Shown here one piece after another: positions 25,222 to 31,734 of a DNA stretch of 64,000 nucleotides (position 1 is the stretch's first letter; each line of letters begins with the position of its first letter). The translations under genes and the position numbers were made by a program. The notes under the pieces are model-generated. The model had not been told where the DNA came from. It made no database searches and saw nothing but the letters and a program-made list of their open reading frames with translations. This DNA comes from Nostoc sp. FACHB-892 (lineage in GTDB: Bacteria; Cyanobacteriota; Cyanobacteriia; Cyanobacteriales; Nostocaceae): positions 1 through 64,000 of the forward strand of contig NZ_JACJTR010000007.1 of assembly GCF_014698795.1 (NCBI RefSeq), written 5' to 3'.

Positions 25222-26415
25222 TTATTCTGGTAATTTATATTGCCCCACAATACGCTTGGCAAACTCTGGAACGTGCGCTTCTAACTTTTCTGGATGATTT
25301 CGCTTCACATACAAATAATTCCGAGTGAAGTGAGAATCAATGGAAAACCGCGCATATTCTAAACCCTTGGGACCAATTTTTTCGATGACCACACCCATGA
25401 GTTTTGCTGCCCACATGGGGAGGGTAACGCCTTTATCGTAAGCCGGAATACTTTGCTGTACAGCTTCTTTGCGGTTGCCTTTAGACATCACTGGTTGGGT
25501 GTCTAACTGGTCTTTTACCAAATCCAGCATTTCCTTACCAGTATCATTTCTAACTACAATCCATTGCCAGCCGAAGGGTGCGCCCATGTAGCCAACGACT
25601 AAATCGGCTAAGGAGTTGACATAATCAAAGCAACTCATACAGGATGGGGCAAAGACATCTTTGAGTTGGTTTGTCTTCAAGCCAAAGAAAGGCACAGTTT
25701 CCAATGAGCCATCCTCATGTTTGAAGTGAACCCGGAAGTCTTGCATGAATTCGTAATGCACAACTGTATCAGGCGATCGGCTGGTGGTTTCTAAGAATTT
25801 TTGCAGTCCGGCACGGTTAACATTATCTACGCAGGGCGTACCTAAAACATACAGCTTTTCTAAACCAAGTTGTTTTTCTACAGCTCGTAATGCCTGGATT
25901 TGGCAACCAACACCAATTACTAATAGCCGCTTCATCCCTGATTTCTCTATCTGTTCCAACACAGAAAGGTTAGGCGAAAGCGTTGGTTTATTTACCCGCG
26001 CCGCTAGTATTTCTTCTGGAGTACGGGCGATGACGGGCATGGGTTGAAAGCGGTCTTCTTTGGTATTCTGCACGCAGACAACACCTTCAACCATGCCGCG
26101 ATTGAGCATTTCAATGGCAATGCTGCTAACAATACCCGTCCATTGTGCGCCTTCGATGGGCTGTTGTTTCCGCGCCGCCATCATGTCTTGGTGAACACCA
26201 AAGTAGAGTTCATCAGGGTTATCGAGATGGCGCGATCGCGTGTGTGTTTCTTCTTCAAGTTCGCCTATTTGCTGATTAATAAAAGCGCAGGCTTCCTTGA
26301 CATAGTGAATATAGTATGTATCACATAGTCCACACTCGCTACAGAGTTCTTTAGCAGGGCGGCGGCTGGTAGATTTTAAGGCTCTGGCTTTTTTGTGAGG
26401 AGAAACTGAGGTCAT
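25222..26415 (-). CDS. bciB: Divinyl (proto)chlorophyllide 8-vinyl reductase, BciB type
   Basis: The 397-residue iron-sulfur flavoprotein belongs to the F420 hydrogenase beta-subunit family and matches BciB (the slr1923 type). BciB reduces the 8-vinyl group in chlorophyll synthesis with ferredoxin as electron donor. Cysteine motifs are CSECGLCDTYYIHYV near the N-terminus (about 22-36), the GVGCQIQALRA motif, GTPCVDNVNRAG and APSCMSCFDYVNSLADL. Length and order agree with the family. The distinction from the 7-hydroxymethyl chlorophyll reductase relative rests on overall resemblance to cyanobacterial BciB. The gene stands alone and is convergent with the ycf45-like gene. Confidence 0.85.
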   Translation of the reverse strand: MTSVSPHKKARALKSTSRRPAKELCSECGLCDTYYIHYVKEACAFINQQIGELEEETHTRSRHLDNPDELYFGVHQDMMAARKQQPIEGAQWTGIVSSIAIEMLNRGMVEGVVCVQNTKEDRFQPMPVIARTPEEILAARVNKPTLSPNLSVLEQIEKSGMKRLLVIGVGCQIQALRAVEKQLGLEKLYVLGTPCVDNVNRAGLQKFLETTSRSPDTVVHYEFMQDFRVHFKHEDGSLETVPFFGLKTNQLKDVFAPSCMSCFDYVNSLADLVVGYMGAPFGWQWIVVRNDTGKEMLDLVKDQLDTQPVMSKGNRKEAVQQSIPAYDKGVTLPMWAAKLMGVVIEKIGPKGLEYARFSIDSHFTRNYLYVKRNHPEKLEAHVPEFAKRIVGQYKLPE

Positions 26416-26423
26416 ATAAATTT

Positions 26424-26552
26424 TTTGTTTTATCCAGGAATCACTTTTACTACAATACCTTCACTGGCTATGAACTTGACGATAGAGATTGAACAAGAAC
26501 AGGATGGATGTAATAAGCTGAAGTGATTGCTTTTCCTGGGTCAAGAGCATTA
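26424..26552 (+). pseudogene. Decayed duplicate of hicB
   Basis: The stretch TTTTATCCAGGAATC through the ATG at 26470 (MNLTIEIEQEQDG) and on to AGTGATTGCTTTTCCTGG repeats the DNA at 26804-26975 that contains the intact hicB start. Small deletions and a shift give a stop after 17 residues. The two copies are direct repeats flanking the 66-residue ORF, so a tandem duplication followed by decay is the simplest explanation. Confidence 0.7.
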
Positions 26553-26597
26553 GTTGAGCAAGCTATAATTTGCTTAGATTAAAGGTGATGTATCGTT

Positions 26598-26798
26598 ATG
26601 CTGACACTTGAGCAAATTGAGTCCGCGATTCTTCAACTGTCACCCAACGAGTATCACAAGCTCATTGAATGGTTTACTGATTTAGACTATCAACGCTGGG
26701 ATGAACAATTAGAGAAAGACATTGCTGATGGCAAACTGAAAGCTTTTGCACAGGAGGCGATCGCTGAGTTCGAGGCGGGTAACTGTCGAGCAATTTGA
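26598..26798 (+). CDS. Small antitoxin-like hypothetical protein
   Basis: The 66-residue acidic protein (MLTLEQIESAILQLSPNEYH, then a helix around KLIEWFTDLDYQRWDEQLEK) matches a cyanobacterial family of short ORFs that usually precede RelE/ParE-type toxin genes. This identification is by resemblance only. Here no such toxin follows; instead hicB-hicA comes 50 bases later. AAAGGTGA lies 10 bases upstream of the ATG. It may be an orphan antitoxin left after loss of its toxin, or a third component of the local HicAB module. Confidence 0.6.
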   Translation: MLTLEQIESAILQLSPNEYHKLIEWFTDLDYQRWDEQLEKDIADGKLKAFAQEAIAEFEAGNCRAI

Positions 26799-26848
26799 TG
26801 CATTTGTTTTATCCAGGAATCGCTTTTATTACAATCACTGGCTTACCG

Positions 26849-27055
26849 ATGAACTTCACGATAGAGATTGAACAAGAAGAGGATGGACGCTTTCTGGCAG
26901 AAGTGATTGGTTTTCCTGGTGTACTGGCTTACGGTCAGACACCAGAAGAAGCAGTTGCTAGAGTTCAAGCATTAGCTCTGCGTGTGTTAGCAGATAAGCT
27001 CGAACATGGAGAAGTAACTCCAGAGCTAGTCAGCGTTTCATTTGTCGCAGCATGA
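26849..27055 (+). CDS. hicB: HicB family antitoxin
   Basis: The 68-residue protein (MNFTIEIEQEEDGRFLAEVI, then GFPGVLAYGQTPEEAVARVQ) has the HicB partial RNase H fold. HicB proteins neutralise the HicA RNase. It lacks an added C-terminal DNA-binding domain, so repression may depend on another factor. The chosen ATG (26849) begins the conserved beta strand; a TTG at 26795 would add a tail coming from the duplicated upstream segment. Stop and start of hicA overlap by ATGA, as expected for a co-translated toxin-antitoxin pair. Confidence 0.85.
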   Translation: MNFTIEIEQEEDGRFLAEVIGFPGVLAYGQTPEEAVARVQALALRVLADKLEHGEVTPELVSVSFVAA

Positions 27056-27264
27056 GTGAGTGGTCTAGCACAAAGGCAAAGCGTGTCCTAGCGGCTTTGC
27101 TGCGTATTGGTTGGGAGATTAAACGGCAGTCAGGTTCGCATAAAATTTTGACACGCCCTGATTGGGCTGATTTTGTGTTTGCCTTTCATGATGGTCAAGA
27201 GATTGGGCCTCGGATGTTAGCAAGAATTGCCAAAGTAACAGGTTTAACACCTGAAGATTTGTGA
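27052..27264 (+). CDS. hicA: HicA family mRNA interferase toxin
   Basis: The 70-residue protein has the HicA/YcfA double-stranded-RNA-binding-like fold: KAKRVLAALLRIGWEIKRQ, then the catalytic histidine in SGSHKILTRPD (about His29), and a C-terminal helix LARIAKVTGLTPEDL. HicA cleaves mRNA and stops growth when HicB is lost. The catalytic His is present and the frame intact, so the toxin is probably active. It is followed by a 160-base AT-rich gap and then the glycine-zipper genes. Confidence 0.85.
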   Translation: MSEWSSTKAKRVLAALLRIGWEIKRQSGSHKILTRPDWADFVFAFHDGQEIGPRMLARIAKVTGLTPEDL

Positions 27265-27428
27265 TCCCAGTTTAAATTTTATATAAATAAGCTTAGTTAA
27301 TTTGATTATTTTGGCTTTTTCTGCTTTACGAAAAATTCATTCAATATTTCAGTAAAAGTACAAATGTGAACATAAAAAATATTTTGTTAATTTTGTTCTA
27401 AATCTATTAACTGTAAGCAAAAAAGACA

Positions 27429-27638
27429 ATGGCTGAAAAGCGTAAAGAAGACGATATCAAAGAAGCTTCAGGATTCGCAGCAGGCGGAGCTGCGGCAGGC
27501 GCAGGAGTTGCAGCTGTGGTTGGAAACATGGGACTAGCAGGAGCATTCGGTGGTATTGCCATTGGGGCAGCCCCAGTCGTAGCTGCTGGTGCTGTAGTTG
27601 GACTAGCAGCTTATGGCTTGAAGAAGCTCTTAGATTAA
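27429..27638 (+). CDS. Glycine-zipper hydrophobic small protein
   Basis: The 69-residue protein has a charged N-terminus (MAEKRKEDDIKEAS) and then about 50 residues almost wholly of Gly, Ala, Val and Ile with repeated GxxxG spacing, ending in KKLLD. This predicts one or two tightly packed membrane helices that could oligomerise. The same segment (NMGLAGAFGGIAIGAAPVVA) recurs twice, in variant form, in the WD40 protein at 28069. No named family is recognised. Such modules occur in membrane pores and in membrane anchors of conflict systems, but the role here is inferred only from composition and neighbours. Confidence 0.7.
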   Translation: MAEKRKEDDIKEASGFAAGGAAAGAGVAAVVGNMGLAGAFGGIAIGAAPVVAAGAVVGLAAYGLKKLLD

Positions 27639-27662
27639 AGAATACAGGAAGGAAATAAACAA

Positions 27663-27879
27663 ATGCTAAACTCTGAAGGCTATAGGTGCTATCGCAGCTG
27701 CTTCATCTGCTGCTGCTAGTCTAGGTTCAATTACAGTAGCTACAGTTACTTCTACCGCTCCTGGAATCTTAGGTGTTTTGGGATTTACAACAACGACAGT
27801 TGTAGCATTGCCAGCAGCAGGAATTGTAGCCACAGCAGGACTTGCAGCTTATAGAGTAAAAAAGGTCTTTTTTGACTAA
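27663..27879 (+). pseudogene. Second glycine/alanine-rich small gene, frameshifted near its start
   Basis: An ATG at 27663 follows a strong AGGAAGGAAA ribosome site, but its frame closes after 18 codons. The frame one base away (open from 27670) encodes about 68 residues of Ala/Gly/Val/Thr-rich hydrophobic sequence ending RVKKVFFD, like the preceding gene. One extra base between 27669 and 27676 would explain both observations. Either the gene is freshly frameshifted, the base is an error, or a CTG (27673) starts translation. Confidence 0.55.
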
Positions 27880-27991
27880 GCTCTAAATGGTAAAAATTTG
27901 TCAAATATTATAGATACCCCTCCAGTAAACTTACTGGAGGGTATTTGCTATTCTAAAAAGACTTTATCTCAACTGAGAAACTATAAAAATA

Positions 27992-28020
27992 CGTAGGTGC
28001 AGCCCGCCGTAGGCATCGCA
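27992..28020. repeat. Interspersed repeat, CCCGCCGTAGGCATCGC type
   Basis: One copy of a short repeat centred on AGCCCGCCGTAGGCATCGC lies between the frameshifted small gene and the WD40 gene. Other copies are at 30161-30188, 47025-47054 and 48721-48749. Confidence 0.6.
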
Positions 28021-28068
28021 CTCTATCTTCTTCATTCCTAATTTGTTCCTCTTCAAAAACAAAAATCA

Positions 28069-29862
28069 GTGACACAAAACTCTAAAACAGGCGCAGCATT
28101 TATCGCAGGTGGAACCATAGCAGGTGCTGGTGTTTCCGCAACTGTAGGCGGAATGGGACTAGCAGGCGGATTTGGTGCAGTCGGTATTGGTGCAACTCCT
28201 GTAGTGGCTGCTGGTGCTGTGGCTGGTGCAGCTGCTTATGGTGCAATTAATGCGATCGCACAGGGAGATGCTACTGCTTTCGCTACAATGGGAATTGGTG
28301 CAGTCGGCGGTACTGGTGTTTATAGCGTCGTCGGTGGTATGGGTTTAGTCGCACCTAAAGTAGGGCTGGCATTTGGGATTGGTGCAGTACCGATGGCAGG
28401 AATTGGTGCAGTGGTGGGACTCGCCGCCTATGGTATTGCCAAACTGTTAGATGAATCGGAAATTAGCGAAACTCCAGCACAGCTTTTTGAGCGGATGGAA
28501 GAGAAAGTTTTGCTGATAGATGCCTATTCCGAAGCAGTGATGGAATTAGAAGCATTTTTATCTGGTGAGGATCTCAACCAAAAATTTGCTGTTTTGGAAG
28601 TCGAAGACGAGTTACAAGCACTTAAAGCTGAATTCAAGAAAAAATCAGAATTTGTTACCCCTAAACCTTCTATTCCCAATATTGAAGCAGAAAGAATATC
28701 TCTGACAACCCAGCTACCTGAAACTGAAACCTGGAAATGTGTACGCACACTCAAAAGTCACTTAGCGGCAGTTAATGCGATCGCTATCACTCCTGATGGT
28801 ACTACCTTAATCAGTGGCAGTGATGACAGACAAGTTAATTTGTGGAATTTGAAAACAGGTAAATGGCTTTACACGTTTTCTGGACAAGCTGAGGCAGTTT
28901 TATCTGTTGCTATCAGCCCTGATGGACAGCAGATTGCAAGTAGTGGTGTCGATTGCAAAATCAGCAGTTGGCAGATGGATACAAAAAAATTTCACCGTAC
29001 ATTCTTTTATTTAAACTCTACCTATAGCCATAATGGTTTTGTTAACTCAATTGCCTACAGTCCTGATGGGGCAATTCTTGTTAGTGGTAGTGCCGATAAG
29101 ATTATAAGAATTTGGGGACGCTACACGGGAACAATAAAACGCACTTTGAATGGACATTCAGATGCAGTTTTATCAGTTGCTATTAGTCCCGATGGTAAAA
29201 TTCTTGCAAGCAGTAGTGCTGATAAAACTATTAAGCTTTGGGATATCAAAACTTGGCAACAGTGCTATATTCTCACTGAACATTTGGCAGCAGTCAATAC
29301 ACTTGTCATCAGTCTTAACAGTCAAACTCTTATTAGTGGTAGCACAGACGCCACAATAAAGCTGTGGAATCTCCAAACTGGAAAATTACTCTCCACTCTG
29401 ACTGGACACTCAACGGCGGTTTTGTCTGTTGCCATCAGCCCCGATGGAAAAACCCTCGCCAGTAGCAGCAGAGACGGTATTATCAAACTCTGGAATCTCC
29501 ACACTGGGGAACTACTACTACAAACTCTCTCTGGCTGTAGTCCTGTTGCTTTCAGTTCTGATGGCAAGACGCTGGTAAGTGGCGGTAATAGCGGAAGTAT
29601 CAAGATTTGGAGTCAAGTGCAAAGCTTTGATAAATTTACCCTCGACTCTGTACTATCTGGGGAATGGTGGGAAGTCTTGGGTGTAAATCAAAGCGATCAT
29701 CCCAATCTTGTCAAATTCGCCTACCGTCGATTAGCAAGACAGTATCATCCTGATGTCAATAATTCTGCGATCGCAAAAGCTTCGATGCAAGCAATTAATC
29801 AAGCTTATAAAGAATTCCAGGAGCATTTAAACACTCACAAATATATTAACTTTGATAAATAA
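28069..29862 (+). CDS. Glycine-zipper membrane module fused to WD40 propeller and J domain
   Basis: The 597-residue protein starts at GTG 28069. Residues 1-130 contain two copies of a Gly/Ala-rich hydrophobic module (each with GGMGLA and a GAVPMAG/GATPVVAAG-like run). A helical acidic linker follows (about 130-215), then seven WD40 blades (about 220-525; repeated VLSVAISPDG, SGSxD and IKLWN). The end (about 540-597) is a J domain: WWEVLGVNQSD, then YRRLARQYHPDVN with the HPD that stimulates Hsp70. The combination of membrane module, propeller and J domain suggests a membrane-tethered sensor that recruits DnaK. I know no described system with this layout. It shares its hydrophobic module with the two small genes upstream, suggesting interaction. 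Confidence 0.85.
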   Translation: MTQNSKTGAAFIAGGTIAGAGVSATVGGMGLAGGFGAVGIGATPVVAAGAVAGAAAYGAINAIAQGDATAFATMGIGAVGGTGVYSVVGGMGLVAPKVGLAFGIGAVPMAGIGAVVGLAAYGIAKLLDESEISETPAQLFERMEEKVLLIDAYSEAVMELEAFLSGEDLNQKFAVLEVEDELQALKAEFKKKSEFVTPKPSIPNIEAERISLTTQLPETETWKCVRTLKSHLAAVNAIAITPDGTTLISGSDDRQVNLWNLKTGKWLYTFSGQAEAVLSVAISPDGQQIASSGVDCKISSWQMDTKKFHRTFFYLNSTYSHNGFVNSIAYSPDGAILVSGSADKIIRIWGRYTGTIKRTLNGHSDAVLSVAISPDGKILASSSADKTIKLWDIKTWQQCYILTEHLAAVNTLVISLNSQTLISGSTDATIKLWNLQTGKLLSTLTGHSTAVLSVAISPDGKTLASSSRDGIIKLWNLHTGELLLQTLSGCSPVAFSSDGKTLVSGGNSGSIKIWSQVQSFDKFTLDSVLSGEWWEVLGVNQSDHPNLVKFAYRRLARQYHPDVNNSAIAKASMQAINQAYKEFQEHLNTHKYINFDK

Positions 29863-29863
29863 A

Positions 29864-30127
29864 TTATCTTGCATCCTCTGCTGCTAATAAGGCTTTTATC
29901 TCAGGCTCGGCTGGAGGCAAAATATCATAGATACCGAGGTTAATTAAAGTAGATTTTTCACAAAGAATATACCCAGGTTGACGAGTTTCGACTTCTCTAC
30001 AAGACGCTACGCGTAGCTTGCTTCCCCGGAGGGGTACGCTCAACTGTTGATCCTTTAGTTGGTGAATGTCATTGGTGTAGCTACTAGGAATGAGTCGAAA
30101 ACGCGGATGTTCAACGTATCGACTCAA
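29864..30127 (-). CDS. Hypothetical protein containing repeat-derived sequence
   Basis: The 87-residue ORF lies tail to tail with the WD40 gene, one base apart. Its middle (SVPLRGSKLRVASCREVETR) is the translation of a dispersed palindromic repeat (30000-30035), flanked by more ordinary protein sequence (FRLIPSSYTNDIHQL and YDILPPAEPEIKALLAAEDA). It may be a real small protein that absorbed a repeat, or a decayed gene. No family is recognised, and another repeat copy sits just upstream at 30161. Confidence 0.35.
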   Translation of the reverse strand: MSRYVEHPRFRLIPSSYTNDIHQLKDQQLSVPLRGSKLRVASCREVETRQPGYILCEKSTLINLGIYDILPPAEPEIKALLAAEDAR

Positions 30128-30160
30128 ATCATTGTTAGCAATTATCTTGTCAGCATCTGC

Positions 30161-30188
30161 GGTAGGCGTAGCCCACCGTAGGCATCGC
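30161..30188. repeat. Interspersed repeat near the NUDIX gene
   Basis: GGTAGGCGTAGCCCACCGTAG followed by GCATCGC, 22 bases downstream of the NUDIX stop codon. It differs by a few bases from the 48721 copy. Confidence 0.5.
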
Positions 30189-30210
30189 TAACTCTAGCAG
30201 CATATTGGTA

Positions 30211-30759
30211 TTAAATTAAAAACGGACGCGCTAGAAAGAAGCTAGCAATTGATTTAGCATCTACCGGTTCTCCCTCTAAAATAGCTTTCTCTAATTCTTC
30301 GGGAGTCAAAAATACAGTTTCGATATCCTCGTCTCCATCTTGTGGTGGTGGTGTCTCCAGCTTTTCTAAATCTCGTGCCAGAAAAGCATAGATAATTTCA
30401 TCAGAATAACCAGGCGCTAAGAAAAATTCGCCTAATTTGTCCCATTTTTGGGCACTATAGCCAGTTTCTTCTTCTATTTCACGCTGTATCGTCTCTAAAG
30501 GATCTTCATTTATTTCCAATGTCCCTGCCGGAAATTCTAATATGCGTCCCTGAATTGCAAAACGATACTGGCGCACGAGTACAAGTTTACCCTCTGGCGT
30601 TACCGGCACAGCTAAAGCACCACCAGGGTGACGAATACATTCCCATTCTCCTTCCGATTTATTAGGCAAACGCAAGCGATTAACTTCAAAATCAAACTTG
30701 CGTCCTTTATAAAACAAGCGTTGTTTTAGTAGTTGTGGTAATTCTCTACCTAATGGCAT
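30211..30759 (-). CDS. NUDIX hydrolase, ADP-ribose pyrophosphatase type
   Basis: The 182-residue protein contains a complete NUDIX box: GTLEINEDPLETIQREIEEE followed by TGY, about residues 78-100, with the REIEEE metal-binding glutamates. The preceding VRQYRFAIQGRILEFPAG and the following GEFFLAPGYSDEIIYAFLA are typical of ADP-ribose/NDP-sugar pyrophosphatases (NudF type), which clear ADP-ribose. Substrate is inferred from these family segments. It is followed by folK's neighbour on the same strand: folK lies 68 bases upstream, so the two may be co-transcribed. Confidence 0.88.
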   Translation of the reverse strand: MPLGRELPQLLKQRLFYKGRKFDFEVNRLRLPNKSEGEWECIRHPGGALAVPVTPEGKLVLVRQYRFAIQGRILEFPAGTLEINEDPLETIQREIEEETGYSAQKWDKLGEFFLAPGYSDEIIYAFLARDLEKLETPPPQDGDEDIETVFLTPEELEKAILEGEPVDAKSIASFFLARPFLI

Positions 30760-30827
30760 AGTATAATTCTGATTATCTGTGAAACAGAGGTGAAATCAGC
30801 GTTCTTCTGCGTTTAAGGATGGTAATT

Positions 30828-31343
30828 CTAATTGCCCATCAATAAATGTACATCAGAACAGTCTACCTCTTTCAGCAGTTCTTTAATAACATACCCGGAT
30901 ACTGGTTCTATCCAATCTGGGGCAATTTCTGCCAGTGGCACTAACACAAAGGCCCGATCCCGCATTCGGGGATGGGGAATCTGGAGTTTTGGTGTATCCA
31001 CAATAAAGTCATCAAATAATAACAAATCTAAATCTAGGATTCGTGGCCCCCAGCGTTCCTGACGCACACGCCCAAATTGTTGTTCAATTCCTAACAAAAT
31101 TTCTAATAACTGCTGTGGTAGCATTTCTACATACAATGTGACGCAGCCATTTAGGTAATCTGGCTGTGGTGGCCCCACAGCTTTGGTTTTATACCAATTG
31201 GATCTAGCTTCTAAGAAAATACCCGGAGTGTGGGCTAAAGTTTCTGTAGCTGCTTCTAAAATTGTCTGTGAATCACCAATATTACTACCAAGAGCAACGG
31301 CGCTTCTTCTTAGTTCTGCTTCGGCGTAGTTCGCCTTAGGCAT
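30828..31343 (-). CDS. folK: 6-hydroxymethyldihydropterin pyrophosphokinase
   Basis: The roughly 171-residue enzyme transfers pyrophosphate from ATP to hydroxymethyldihydropterin in folate synthesis. Motifs: VALGSNIGDS near the N-terminus, the pterin and ATP segments YLNGCVTL and GRVRQERWGPRILDLDLLLF, and IPHPRMRDRAFVLVPLAEI. Residues 2-14 before the first conserved strand are odd: they are encoded by a dispersed repeat (GTAGTTCGCCTTAGGCATCAC). A GTG one codon upstream is also possible. The enzyme core is complete, so activity is expected. Confidence 0.92.
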   Translation of the reverse strand: MPKANYAEAELRRSAVALGSNIGDSQTILEAATETLAHTPGIFLEARSNWYKTKAVGPPQPDYLNGCVTLYVEMLPQQLLEILLGIEQQFGRVRQERWGPRILDLDLLLFDDFIVDTPKLQIPHPRMRDRAFVLVPLAEIAPDWIEPVSGYVIKELLKEVDCSDVHLLMGN

Positions 31344-31346
31344 CAC

Positions 31347-31734
31347 GCTCTCCTAAAGTAAGCTGTTTTGGGGCTGTGTCTACGAATACTTCGCTGCCCT
31401 TGTTCCCAATGACGATAATTTTTATATTCCGAATAGTTATCAAAGTTGCAGTATTTTTACAAAACTCAATTAACTAAACCTAAAAAACATTTATTTTGTG
31501 GTGAATTTAGTTAATTATTTATAGGATATTATACTAACACAGAGGTGGTGCTATAACCCCAAAGTTGATTGATCGTGGTTATTATAGTTACTACTTTGAG
31601 CGAGGAACTGATGTGGGTAAGCTTACCTCCTGGTTCAAACGAAGACCAACTAATTTGAGTGACTCTGGACAAGGTGGAACAAATGAAAGCTTACCACCAA
31701 AAAATCTGGCGCAGCCGAGGCAGTTACTGAGCAA
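31347..31734. other. Intergenic region between folK and the PBP gene
   Basis: No gene is seen in these 388 bases. The gap separates divergent genes and must hold both promoters; no clear operator or hairpin stands out. Confidence 0.3.
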
